Assembly: GCA_947503275.1 (NCBI GenBank)
Contig: CANNCZ010000001.1
Location: 620,001-684,000, forward strand
Source of the DNA: an uncultured Erythrobacter sp.
GTDB lineage: Bacteria; Pseudomonadota; Alphaproteobacteria; Sphingomonadales; Sphingomonadaceae
DNA: 64,000 bases
Reading direction: 5' to 3'
The stretch's first letter is position 1, and each line of letters begins with the position of its first letter. Below the pieces are notes generated by a model. That model was not told the origin of the DNA, ran no database searches, and saw nothing but the letters and a program-made list of their open reading frames with translations. The translations under genes and the position numbers were made by a program. Positions 10,767 through 19,060 of the stretch are shown here, one piece after another.

Positions 10767-11771
10767 ATGCCCAACCGCTCCGATCCCGCGCGCAAGCGTT
10801 CTCCTGCTGATGACCTGGTGACCCGGCGCGGTGGTACTATTTCAGCAGATGGTGGGACGGGTGAGGGCGCAGCCTTTATCTATGTCGCGCCGCGATCCAT
10901 GCCGCTGCCGGTTTTGATCGCGGTTCCACATGCCGGACGCGCTTATCCAGCGGAAATTCTTGGGCAAATGCGTGACCCGGGACTTTCGCAGCTGCGTCTG
11001 GAAGATCGTCATATTGATAGTGTCGGCGTCGAAATGGCGCGCGCAACAGGAACAGGATTGCTGGTCGCGCATGCGCCGCGAGCGATGTTGGACCTAAACC
11101 GTGCAGCCGATGATATCGATTGGGATATGGTTGAGGGGAAGGGGCGAAATTTCGCGAAATTGCGCACTCATCCGACCGGCACCAATGCCCGCGCGCGCAG
11201 CGGCTTGGGGCTTGTACCGCGACGCCTGCCCGGATTTGGTGAAATTTGGCGCTCACGATTGTCGCCAGACGAGTTGGAGCGTCGGATTGATCAGATACAT
11301 CGGCCCTATCACACATTCCTAGGGCGAGAATTGGAGAGGATACGCGATTCTTGGGGCGCGGCTTTGCTGGTCGATTTGCATTCTATGCCGCCCTTGCGCC
11401 GTCAAGCGACGGGGACACAATCCGATCGCGGCAGCGTGCCGCAAATCGTATTGGGTGATCGGTTCGGCGCGTCCTGCAATTCCGCGCTGATCTCACGCGC
11501 GTTCCGATATCTGGAAGATCAAGGCTGCGTTGCAGCACATAATCGCCCTTATTCAGGTGGCTATGTCTTGGATCGCCACGCCGCGCGCCGTCGCAACATC
11601 CATTGCGTGCAGGTGGAGGTCTGCCGCTCGACATATTTGGATCCGTCGCTGTCTGATCCAACCGACGCGGTTAAGCCGCTGGCCAAGATGCTCGCTGGGC
11701 TGGTGCGGGAATTGGGCGCGGAAACCGCCGGACTGGGTGCAGGCAGTCAAATGCCGCAGGCGGCGGAGTAG
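10767..11771 (+). CDS. N-formylglutamate amidohydrolase family protein
   Basis: Members of this family (HutG type, PF05013) hydrolyse N-formyl-L-glutamate to formate and glutamate in histidine breakdown, but many relatives have no proven substrate. The 334-residue sequence has the family signposts AVPHAGRAYPAEIL near the N-terminus, APRAMLDLNR, VDLHSMPPLRR and RPYSGGYVL. No hut genes are adjacent, so a role in histidine use is uncertain. The start is uncertain too: the ATG at 10767 is used here, while an in-frame TTG at 10737 would add ten residues. It diverges from cpdR across a 189-bp gap. Confidence 0.75.
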   Translation: MPNRSDPARKRSPADDLVTRRGGTISADGGTGEGAAFIYVAPRSMPLPVLIAVPHAGRAYPAEILGQMRDPGLSQLRLEDRHIDSVGVEMARATGTGLLVAHAPRAMLDLNRAADDIDWDMVEGKGRNFAKLRTHPTGTNARARSGLGLVPRRLPGFGEIWRSRLSPDELERRIDQIHRPYHTFLGRELERIRDSWGAALLVDLHSMPPLRRQATGTQSDRGSVPQIVLGDRFGASCNSALISRAFRYLEDQGCVAAHNRPYSGGYVLDRHAARRRNIHCVQVEVCRSTYLDPSLSDPTDAVKPLAKMLAGLVRELGAETAGLGAGSQMPQAAE

Positions 11772-11853
11772 CGAGCCGACAGAGCCATGCGCTCCGCCAG
11801 ACTTTCGCCCATTGGCCGACACCCCGAGCGGCTTGGCACCCGAAACAGGCGGG

Positions 11854-11965
11854 AAAAAACCACCTCGTGCAAAAACAGGGGGATGCACGAGGTGGCCAGG
11901 TTCAGGGAGGAGGACGCCCGAAGGCGCCTGTCCAAGAGCCGGTCATGAGGGGTATACCGGCCCAG
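11854..11965 (-). ncRNA. candidate small RNA with exposed anti-Shine-Dalgarno motif
   Basis: A compact unit on the minus strand lies between the sapC terminator and the amidohydrolase gene. Read 5' to 3' it has: hairpin 1 with a perfect 6-bp stem (GCCGGT/ACCGGC, 11961-11938); hairpin 2 with a 6-bp stem closed by a TTCG tetraloop (11928-11913); an unpaired C/T-rich stretch CCTCCTCCC (11913-11905), complementary to the ribosome binding site GGGAGGAGG; and a perfect 12-bp terminator stem followed by six T residues (11895-11854). A promoter-like pair precedes it at the right distance. CCUCCUCCC loops define the alphaproteobacterial 'cuckoo'/αr14 small RNAs as I recall them. No open reading frame of note lies here. 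Expression is inferred from sequence only. Confidence 0.6.
11860..11895 (-). terminator. perfect rho-independent terminator of the candidate sRNA
   Basis: CCACCTCGTGCA (11860-11871) pairs without mismatch with TGCACGAGGTGG (11884-11895) across a 12-base loop. On the minus strand the stem runs straight into TTTTTT (11859-11854). It is one of the strongest intrinsic terminators in the window, although no protein gene ends near it on that strand. Confidence 0.85.
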
Positions 11966-11970
11966 CCACA

Positions 11971-11999
11971 TAAATAGGAAAAGGGCGGCCCACGTTCAA
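11971..11999 (-). promoter_or_regulatory. promoter-like sequence of the candidate sRNA, nested in the sapC terminator
   Basis: On the minus strand TTGAAC (11999-11994) and TATTTA (11976-11971) are 17 bases apart, the spacing of a housekeeping promoter. The -35 lies in the loop and inner stem of the sapC terminator. Transcription would begin at about 11963-11966, directly before hairpin 1. A heat-shock-type sigma factor could also read this sequence; that is speculation. Confidence 0.5.
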
Positions 12000-12014
12000 T
12001 ACGTAGGCCGCCCT
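11979..12014 (-). terminator. sapC terminator
   Basis: AGGGCGGCC-c-ACGT (11982-11995) pairs with ACGT-a-GGCCGCCCT (12001-12014), giving 13 bp with one C/A mismatch and a 5-base loop, followed on the minus strand by TTTT. It lies 77 bp past the sapC stop. Confidence 0.8.
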
Positions 12015-12090
12015 AGAAACATCGTATCTGGCGGTAATTTATCAGGCGCGAGCAGAGCTTACAGCCGCTGCTCACTATCCCAAATACCGG

Positions 12091-12885
12091 TTAGACAGCA
12101 GGCGTCGCAGCGTCTGGAGTTGGCACTTTGCCTTGTGCGCTTTGACGCTCAAACACGCTGCGCATCAGGTTCATTGAGAACAATTGTGCGTGAATCAGCA
12201 TCATCATACCATTGGCATTCAGAGCGTGCGCGGTTTCGGCGGGAAGTTCGCGCAGCTTGTTTTCATCGACCATGCGGAAACCGCGATAGACGAATGGCTT
12301 GTCCGGCATATCGTTACGAGTGATCGCAATTTCGCCGTCCATCAGAATGTCAAGCTTCTTCAGCTCTTCAAGGAATGAGCGAGTGCGCTGACCCGATTCT
12401 TCAAAGCGCTTGCAGAATTCGAGAACGCCATTGGTGTATTCGGTTGGGTTCTCACCATCGAACAACGCCTGGCCATCTTTGTTCTTCGCACCGGCTTTGG
12501 CAATCACGCCTGCTTGCGGATCAAAGCACAAAGACATGTCTTCACTGTCCTTGTTCAGCTTTGCCAGGATGAAGGGATAGCGGCGGATATAAGCGGGGAC
12601 ATAGACGCCCGCTTCCAGCTTGCCATCTTCACCGATATAGGTGTTGACGCCCTCGTTCAGACCCATCAGCGCGATTGGCAGCGGGTTGTCACCGGCGGTG
12701 AAAACGATTGGATAATTGCGCTGTGCATCGACGAATTCATCCACTGTCAGCGGAATGGCGTGGGTGTCTTTCAAAAACCCGGCATCGTCAAAGCTGCTGA
12801 CTTTCCAGTCGGCGTGATCGCGACTGTTAAGTGGAAGCAGATCTTTATAGAACAGCGGAAGTTGCGGCTGCGGCGCGGTGGCCAT
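12091..12885 (-). CDS. SapC family protein
   Basis: This 264-residue protein belongs to the SapC family (PF07277), named after a surface-array-related protein of Campylobacter; its biochemical role is not established. Recognisable features are the N-terminal PLFYKDLLPLNSRDHADW, the central YVPAYIRRYPFIL and the C-terminal half of mixed helices. No signal peptide or membrane segment is visible, so it may be cytoplasmic. I start at the ATG at 12885, which has GGAGA 7 bases before it; the open frame runs 65 codons further upstream without family-like sequence. It has its own terminator. Confidence 0.8.
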   Translation of the reverse strand: MATAPQPQLPLFYKDLLPLNSRDHADWKVSSFDDAGFLKDTHAIPLTVDEFVDAQRNYPIVFTAGDNPLPIALMGLNEGVNTYIGEDGKLEAGVYVPAYIRRYPFILAKLNKDSEDMSLCFDPQAGVIAKAGAKNKDGQALFDGENPTEYTNGVLEFCKRFEESGQRTRSFLEELKKLDILMDGEIAITRNDMPDKPFVYRGFRMVDENKLRELPAETAHALNANGMMMLIHAQLFSMNLMRSVFERQSAQGKVPTPDAATPAV

Positions 12886-13018
12886 GGAACGTCTCCGAAA
12901 AATTAGCGGATGGAAAATGTGGTCCAGCAACCCTCTTGGTCTTGGCAGATGCCGCCCCCAAACCGCTGGATGGCGCGGCTTTAGGCGGTTCAATGGGCTG
13001 GTGCAAGCTTGCTGGGGG

Positions 13019-14467
13019 CTATGGTTGTCTAGGGGGGACCAACTTGCCGGGATTAAGCAAGCCTTGTGGGTCCATCGCATCTTTTATTGCACGCATCATC
13101 GAAAGCGCCGCAGGGTCGCTCAAACGGTCCAATTCGGACACTTTCATCTGGCCGATCCCGTGCTCGGCACTGATCGATCCGCCCCATTCCGTAACCAGAT
13201 CATAGACGTGCGCGCTGATCGTCTTGCCTTCGTCTTCTTCCCATACGCCGGGAACTGCGCCTTTGGGCGCGAGCACATGAAAATGCACATTGCCATCGCC
13301 CAAATGCCCGAACGCTGCGACCTTTGCTCCGGGATAGGCGCTTTCAATGACGGGCGATGCCGCGAGGATAAACTCGGGCATCTTTTCCACGGGCACAGAG
13401 ATATCGTGTTGCACCGCAGGACCCAGAGCGCGTTCTCCTGCTGAGATCGAATCGCGTAACGTCCAAAGATCACCCGCTTGCCGCTCATTTGTCGCGATCA
13501 TCGCATCACCAATCAACTCGGCCTCAACCGCTTCGGCCAGCGCCGCTTCGAGCCGCTCTCGCAAAGCCGCATCATCGCCGGTGGTGGCCATGCACTCGAC
13601 TAAGGCGTTCCATTCGTGCCGCTCGCCAAGGGGGCTGCGCGCATCGGGAAGAAGGGCGAGGACGCTGTCGAGGCAATGCGCAGGGACAACTTCAAACCCT
13701 TCCAAGGTATCGCCCATCGCGCGCTCAACCTGCTGCAACAATGTGCGGGCATCGGTGATGGAGGATAGCCCAATCCAAGCGGTGGCACGCGCTCTGGGGG
13801 CAGGCAGCAGACGCAATGTCGCAGCGGTCACAATGCCCAAGGTGCCCTCAGACCCGATCAGCAATTGTTTGAGGTCAAACCCGCGATTGTCCTTTTTCAA
13901 CGCGGTCAGACCATCGAACACCTGTCCATCGGCCAGCACGGCCTCAACACCCAAAACCTGAGCGCGCATCGTCCCATGGCGCAGCACCTGCGTACCGCCC
14001 GCATTGGTCGAGACCAGCCCGCCAATCGTTGCTGATCCTTTCCCGCCCAGCGTCAGGGGAAAGCGCATATCCTCCGCCTCTGCCGCCTCGTGAAATGTTT
14101 GCAAGATAAGGCCCGCATCGCATACCGCTTGGCCAGCAGCTGCATCTATTGACCGGATCGCATTCATCCGCCTCAGCGATAGGATAATCGCCGTCCCGCT
14201 ATCATCTGGGGTCGCCCCGCCTGCCATGCCGCTATTCCCGCCTTGGGGCACAATCGGCACGCGTGCGTCAGCGCACAATCGCATCAGCGCGGAGACTTCT
14301 TGCGTCGATGCAGGTGAAGCGAGTGCCAGCGCGCGGCCGGTATAACGCCCGCGCCAATCCGTGACCCACTGGGCCAGGTCATCGGGCGTGGTCGAAAGCC
14401 CCTTTGGTCCAAGCAAGTCAGTGGCTTTGGCAAGGAAGGTCTTAGTAGTGTCGAAGGGATGATTCAT
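13019..14467 (-). CDS. FAD-binding 2-hydroxyacid dehydrogenase (GlcD / D-2-hydroxyglutarate dehydrogenase type)
   Basis: The 482-residue protein has an N-terminal FAD_binding_4 domain (VPIVPQGGNSGMAGGATP, LIGSEGTLGIVTAATL) and a C-terminal FAD-oxidase_C domain with the putative metal site HLGDGNVHFH and the signature SAEHGIGQMK. Enzymes of this group oxidise D-lactate, glycolate or D-2-hydroxyglutarate and pass electrons to quinone or an electron-transfer flavoprotein. The metal-site motif fits the D-2-hydroxyglutarate or D-lactate branch best; the substrate cannot be fixed from sequence. There are no glcE or glcF partners. The start is the ATG at 14467, preceded by AGAGGC. Confidence 0.82.
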   Translation of the reverse strand: MNHPFDTTKTFLAKATDLLGPKGLSTTPDDLAQWVTDWRGRYTGRALALASPASTQEVSALMRLCADARVPIVPQGGNSGMAGGATPDDSGTAIILSLRRMNAIRSIDAAAGQAVCDAGLILQTFHEAAEAEDMRFPLTLGGKGSATIGGLVSTNAGGTQVLRHGTMRAQVLGVEAVLADGQVFDGLTALKKDNRGFDLKQLLIGSEGTLGIVTAATLRLLPAPRARATAWIGLSSITDARTLLQQVERAMGDTLEGFEVVPAHCLDSVLALLPDARSPLGERHEWNALVECMATTGDDAALRERLEAALAEAVEAELIGDAMIATNERQAGDLWTLRDSISAGERALGPAVQHDISVPVEKMPEFILAASPVIESAYPGAKVAAFGHLGDGNVHFHVLAPKGAVPGVWEEDEGKTISAHVYDLVTEWGGSISAEHGIGQMKVSELDRLSDPAALSMMRAIKDAMDPQGLLNPGKLVPPRQP

Positions 14468-14625
14468 TGTTGCCTCTATGCCACACATTTGGGCGAATGT
14501 GCCAGTGCAATAGAGTGCACGAAGATTGCAGTTAAGCCAGCGTTCAATCGTTGGTGCTAGCTCTCCGCATCAATTGTCGCGGTGCCAACGCGCACTGCAT
14601 GTTCTGGAGGAACCACCCAAGCCCG

Positions 14626-15234
14626 ATGACAAGCCTGCTCGCCATTGCAGCGCCTTTTGCGTTGATCCTGCCGATGTTCGGACAGGCGACCACTATGGTG
14701 CAGGCAAACGGCGCACAGGCGGCCACGGGTGATAAGGTGGTCGAGGCTGAACAGACCACCGCGCCTACTACTGCTACTGATCGCGAGATGCCGTCAGAGC
14801 GTCCGGTGATCGCCACCCCGCTTGATGCGTTTCATAGCGGCCAGGTCCTACGCCAATTTCGCATTCAACAGCGCGTGATCATCCGCATCTCGCCTCAACG
14901 CGGTGGCCCGCGCAACGATCTGCTCGCACGCCTTCCGCGCCAAGGCTTGAACACCCAATTCGAAGAGCGCGAGATGGATCGCTGCCTTCGCGTTGATCGT
15001 ATTTCTGGTGTGCAAACCGGCACCGGCAACCGCTTGCTCCTGTTCCTTAGTGATCAACGGATCGTCAGCTTAAATCTCGAGCGTGCATGCCGTGCCCGCG
15101 ATTTTTACTCCGGCTTTTACATTGAGCAGAACGACGATGGGCAATTGTGTGTGGACCGCGACGAGTTGCAATCACGCAGCGGCGCACGCTGCGAGGTTGA
15201 ACGCATGCGCCGCTTGGTCGCTGTCGAAGAATGA
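14626..15234 (+). CDS. secreted protein of unknown function
   Basis: I do not recognise this 202-residue protein. It begins with a hydrophobic stretch that looks like a signal peptide (MTSLLAIAAPFALILPMFGQA), then a Thr/Ala-rich linker, then a basic domain with four spaced cysteines (MDRCLRV, ERACRAR, GQLCVDR, ARCEVER), which suggests disulphide bonds in the periplasm. The start is debatable: a GGAGG lies 15 bases before the chosen ATG, and another in-frame ATG at 14599 lies before that motif. It stands alone between the FAD dehydrogenase (divergent) and the helicase. Confidence 0.6.
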   Translation: MTSLLAIAAPFALILPMFGQATTMVQANGAQAATGDKVVEAEQTTAPTTATDREMPSERPVIATPLDAFHSGQVLRQFRIQQRVIIRISPQRGGPRNDLLARLPRQGLNTQFEEREMDRCLRVDRISGVQTGTGNRLLLFLSDQRIVSLNLERACRARDFYSGFYIEQNDDGQLCVDRDELQSRSGARCEVERMRRLVAVEE

Positions 15235-15414
15235 CGCGTCGCTTTGCGCTGACCGTGTGCGCTCGCCTGTTGCTTCAGCGCTGAATTCTTGACTTTTTGA
15301 CCAATTTTGGCCAAGCGCGCAGGCGTTGATGGCGGCTTTGTCAAAAGATCCCATCTCAGCACCCAACCCGGCACGGCTTTGCGCCATGCCCGCAATCCGG
15401 AAATTTTGACCCGC

Positions 15415-16851
15415 ATGACATTTGCCGATCTCGGCCTCTCACCTGAATTGCTCAAAGCCGTCGACGACGCTGGCTATAGTGAGCCTACCGCCATCCAAGC
15501 CGAAGCGATCCCTGCTGTCCTGATGATGAAAGACCTCATCGGCATCGCACAAACGGGGACGGGCAAGACTGCCAGCTTTGTGCTGCCCATGATCGACGTG
15601 ATGGCCAGCGGCCGTCGGCGCGCCCTGATGCCACGCTCTTTGATCCTTGAACCTACGCGAGAATTGGCGGCGCAGGTTGCTGAGAATTTTGAGAAATACG
15701 GTGCGAACCACGATCTGAAAATGGCATTGCTGATCGGCGGCGTTCAGATGGGTGATCAGCTGAAGGCTCTGAATGAAGGCGTTGACGTTTTGATCGCGAC
15801 ACCTGGCCGGTTGATGGACCTGTTTGAGCGGGGCAAGATCCTCCTCTCAGGATGTGAGCTGCTCGTGATCGATGAAGCAGACCGGATGCTTGATATGGGT
15901 TTCATTCCCGATATCGAATTCATCTGTTCGAAATTGCCCGAAACCCGCCAAACAATGCTGTTTTCGGCGACAATGCCTGCCCCGATTGAGAAGCTGGCGA
16001 AGACATTCCTCAGCAATCCAAAGCGCATCGAAACCGCACGCGCGGCAACGACGAACAAAGATATCACTGCGTTCAAGATTCCTGTTGAACAGCGCGCGAA
16101 ACTCTCGACCCTGCAATGGCTTTTGAAAAACGACCACGTTGAAACCGCGATTGTGTTTTCGAACAAGAAAACAACCGTCCGCGAGCTCAACAAGAAGTTG
16201 CAGAATGACGGTTTCAAAAGCGGCGAAATTCACGGCGACATTGACCAAAACACGCGTCAGAAAGAGCTGGAGCGGTTTAAGTCGGGCGATATCAATATCC
16301 TCGTCGCCTCTGACGTGGCTGCGCGCGGGTTGGATATCAAAGGCGTCTCTCACGTCTTCAACTACGACACGCCATGGCACCCAGATGACTATGTGCACCG
16401 CATCGGCCGTACGGGCCGCGCGGGGGCAAAAGGGCGCGCTTTTACTTTCGTGACAAAGGCCGATGCCGAGGCAATCGACAATGTCGAGAAGCTGACAAAG
16501 AACGTCATTCCTGTTTTCGGCAAAGATGATGTACGCGTTGAACTCGCAGAGCCGGGTTCGAAGTCGAACAGCAGCAGCGGCTCGCGCTCTGATGATGGCG
16601 GCGAGCGCGACGAGGTTCGCAAGGAAAAACCAAAGCGTGCCCGAAACCGCAAGCGTGACGACAATGACAGCGACGATGCTCCGCGCGATAATGAGCGTGA
16701 GCGCAAACCACGCCGCGAGCGCGAAGCGCGCACTGATGAAAAGCCCGATCGCAAACCGCGTTCACGTCGCCGTGATGAAGATGATGATCCAGTTCCCGCT
16801 GGTGAGTGGAACGGTCCGAAACCGGGCTTTCTGGACCTCGGCGCGGGCTAA
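15415..16851 (+). CDS. DEAD-box ATP-dependent RNA helicase, RhlE-like
   Basis: This RNA-unwinding ATPase (478 residues) carries every helicase motif in order: a Q motif near residue 27 (PTAIQAEAIP), motif I AQTGTGKT at about 45-52, Ia PTRELAAQ, TPGRLMD, motif II DEAD, motif III SAT, and HRIGRTGRAG. The last 80 residues form a low-complexity charged tail rich in Arg, Lys, Asp and Glu, probably for RNA contact. The family acts in ribosome assembly and mRNA turnover. The ATG at 15415 fits the usual start MTFADLGL. The frame extends 36 codons upstream without homology-like sequence. Confidence 0.93.
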   Translation: MTFADLGLSPELLKAVDDAGYSEPTAIQAEAIPAVLMMKDLIGIAQTGTGKTASFVLPMIDVMASGRRRALMPRSLILEPTRELAAQVAENFEKYGANHDLKMALLIGGVQMGDQLKALNEGVDVLIATPGRLMDLFERGKILLSGCELLVIDEADRMLDMGFIPDIEFICSKLPETRQTMLFSATMPAPIEKLAKTFLSNPKRIETARAATTNKDITAFKIPVEQRAKLSTLQWLLKNDHVETAIVFSNKKTTVRELNKKLQNDGFKSGEIHGDIDQNTRQKELERFKSGDINILVASDVAARGLDIKGVSHVFNYDTPWHPDDYVHRIGRTGRAGAKGRAFTFVTKADAEAIDNVEKLTKNVIPVFGKDDVRVELAEPGSKSNSSSGSRSDDGGERDEVRKEKPKRARNRKRDDNDSDDAPRDNERERKPRREREARTDEKPDRKPRSRRRDEDDDPVPAGEWNGPKPGFLDLGAG

Positions 16852-16857
16852 GGCCGC

Positions 16858-17400
16858 TTAAGGAACCGCTATGGCGTGGGCGATCATTTGATTGCCTTCA
16901 AAGACTGCGCGGTCTGCGACATTGACCTCATCGACAAATACAAAGTCGAACACGCCATCCGAATTGCTGTCAGAGTGCAGCATAACGAGATACATGTCGC
17001 CGCTTTCAGGCGCAGGATTGAGCGTGATCGCCACATCGCGATTGGTCCCGCTTTCCACGAAAGTGTAGCCAGCGACGTAGTCGCCATTGGGCCTGCCATC
17101 GATAAATGGATGCATGACCAACCAGCCATCGCCGTCAATGTGAACCTCTGAGAATGTCAGTGTTGTCCCATCGCCCCGGCGGGTAAAGGCTCGGTCATTG
17201 GTGATCCGCTGCTCAGTGAAAGTGCGCGAGTTGGCCGTTCGTTGGATATCTGCGACCGTGATCCAGTTCGCTTCGCCATTGCCGAATGTGACTTCCGTCG
17301 CTGCGGGTTGTTTTTCCGAATGTGCTTCGGCGAGAGCAGGCGGCGTGAACAGGGCCGCCCCTGCAAACGCCGCGCCCAATATCAATGCCCAGAATTCCAT
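16858..17400 (-). CDS. secreted protein, possible DUF7282-type domain
   Basis: The 180-residue product begins with a signal peptide (MEFWALILGAAFAGAALF, cleavage after ALA). Its C-terminal half, from about residue 80, resembles the DUF7282 pattern: a Gly-Trp strand (IDGDGWLVMHPF), a gap, then MYLVMLHSDSNSDGVFDF. No function is known. GGAGG 9 bases before the ATG at 17400 supports the start. It follows another secreted-protein gene on the same strand (17479-18213) 78 bp away, so the two may be co-transcribed. It meets the helicase gene tail to tail with 6 bp between them. Confidence 0.6.
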   Translation of the reverse strand: MEFWALILGAAFAGAALFTPPALAEAHSEKQPAATEVTFGNGEANWITVADIQRTANSRTFTEQRITNDRAFTRRGDGTTLTFSEVHIDGDGWLVMHPFIDGRPNGDYVAGYTFVESGTNRDVAITLNPAPESGDMYLVMLHSDSNSDGVFDFVFVDEVNVADRAVFEGNQMIAHAIAVP

Positions 17401-17478
17401 CTCAACTGCCCTCCGCCGGTTTCTAGGCGAAGTGTGGCACATCGCGGACGCTCGCGAAAGGTGCCGGAATTGGACCGT

Positions 17479-18213
17479 TTAGCTTGCTTCTTCGAGATCA
17501 AGGATGCGCGCAGTCCCCGCCGCCGCAAGGCCAGAATAGTTGCAGGCATACGCATAACCTTTATCGCCATCGCCAGCAGGCGTGGTCAGGCGCATTTTGA
17601 TGATCCATCCGCCCAATTCATAGGTCATCAGAGCGGATCGTGCCTCGACGCCGGATTCCGTTGTGAAATCAAATATGGCGACGCCCATATCGAAAGAGAA
17701 CTGGCTCGCGTCGTCATCAGCTGTGTGCTGCCGAAGACGCACTTGCTCACCCACTACTGGCGCTGCGGCTTGGCGACAGCGAGCCGAGTGATCTTCGTTG
17801 AAAGACACTGTCAACGCGGTCGTTTCGCCGCGCTGGATGATGGCATTGCCCGCTTGCTGATGCGCAATCGGGCCCGTCACATCCGCCTTGCGAAAGAAAT
17901 AGGTGGTCAGGGTTGTCTGCGTCTCGCCGGCGCCCTTTGTGTAGGAGCAACTGACATCGGTTCCGTCGGGTGCGTATGAGCGCACATTCGTCAACTGAAG
18001 CTCACGGAAAGTGTCGGGGCACAATGCGCCGCTTAAATTGTGGCTAAGAACGGTGCTGCCATCATCGGCCGAAACCGCCATCCAGTGATCGCCGTTATAG
18101 TTCGGCAAATCGATTTGACCCGCATTGCGCTGTTGCGGAGTCCCCGCGGATTGCGCGGCAACATTCGCAGCAGGCAGAAGCAGCAAAATGCCAGCGATTG
18201 AGCGAAGTTTCAT
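17479..18213 (-). CDS. secreted protein of unknown function
   Basis: This 244-residue protein has a clear signal peptide (MKLRSIAGILLLLPAANVAA, cleavage before QSAG). The mature part is predicted mainly beta by eye and contains four cysteines (GALCPDTF, DVSCSYTK, SARCRQAA, YACNYSG), probably paired in the periplasm. I do not recognise a family. It lies upstream of, and in the same direction as, the possible DUF7282 gene. Confidence 0.65.
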   Translation of the reverse strand: MKLRSIAGILLLLPAANVAAQSAGTPQQRNAGQIDLPNYNGDHWMAVSADDGSTVLSHNLSGALCPDTFRELQLTNVRSYAPDGTDVSCSYTKGAGETQTTLTTYFFRKADVTGPIAHQQAGNAIIQRGETTALTVSFNEDHSARCRQAAAPVVGEQVRLRQHTADDDASQFSFDMGVAIFDFTTESGVEARSALMTYELGGWIIKMRLTTPAGDGDKGYAYACNYSGLAAAGTARILDLEEAS

Positions 18214-18414
18214 GATCTACCCCCTGATAAAGCACCATTGGCCTTGCGCGTCTTCAATTGAATAACTGATTAATAGCTATGGGTTTTTGAGTCTGCCCGG
18301 CGGCCAGAAAGCCAGCGCTACAAACACAATGTCAGCTCATGACTTCGCAGTGATCCTCGATGATCGAATCAATCAAGTTGCATTGCGCAGAACGATCCAT
18401 CACAGGCTTGAAAA

Positions 18415-19050
18415 ATGTACCCTAGCGAAACAGTTTCCGAACGATGGGCAGATGGGCTTGTCCATGCTTTCAGCCTCGCTGGGTTTTTGGTGGCGAGCGG
18501 ATTTCTGTTGCGAGCGGTATTAGATGTCGGGGATGCGTCACTGTTGATCGCGAGCACCGTCTATGCGCTGGCGGTTTTGGCTTCTGTCGGTGTTTCTTTC
18601 GCCTACCACCTCTTGCCTAGACCTGACCTTCGCGATGCGCTTCGGAGGTGGGACCATGCCGCAATCTATGCGGTCATTGCGGGCACTTTCAGCCCCTTGC
18701 TTATCTTATGTGCCACCTGGAGCGCTTATCTGATCCTAGCGATTACTTGGTCGCTTGCGTTAGTGGGTGCGGCATTCAAAATGTTTGCAAGCGATATTGA
18801 TACTCGCTGGTCATTGGCGTCTTACATCGGATTGGGCTGGTTTGCGCTCGTCGCGCTGCCGGATTTCTGGACGCAATTGCCGGGCTTCTCCACTGCCGCG
18901 ATTGCCGCGGGCGGCGTGTTTTACACTATCGGAACCTTGTTTTACCGAAGCAAAAGCATGCGGTTCCGCTATGCGATCTGGCACACGTTTGGCACTCTGG
19001 GTGGCGCGTCGTTCTTCGCCGCGATCTGGACTGGGGTTGCGGCCATCTAA
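18415..19050 (+). CDS. hemolysin III / PAQR family membrane protein
   Basis: The 211-residue protein has seven hydrophobic segments and the conserved family pattern: SERWADGLVHAFSLAG near the N-terminus, SFAYHL after TM2, RRWDHAAIYAVIAGTFSP, and FRYAIWHTFGTLG at the end. The three His residues plus Asp form the metal site of PAQR-type proteins. Bacterial members (YqfA, TrhA) act in membrane energetics or lipid homeostasis; the hemolysin label is historical. The ribosome binding site is weak, but the start at MYPSETVSERW matches the family. Confidence 0.85.
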   Translation: MYPSETVSERWADGLVHAFSLAGFLVASGFLLRAVLDVGDASLLIASTVYALAVLASVGVSFAYHLLPRPDLRDALRRWDHAAIYAVIAGTFSPLLILCATWSAYLILAITWSLALVGAAFKMFASDIDTRWSLASYIGLGWFALVALPDFWTQLPGFSTAAIAAGGVFYTIGTLFYRSKSMRFRYAIWHTFGTLGGASFFAAIWTGVAAI

Positions 19051-19060
19051 GCCAAAAAAC

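Noticed and set aside
11747..11973. short frames over the amidohydrolase-sapC gap
   Set aside because: They run through perfect terminator stems and have no start signals; the region is better read as RNA.
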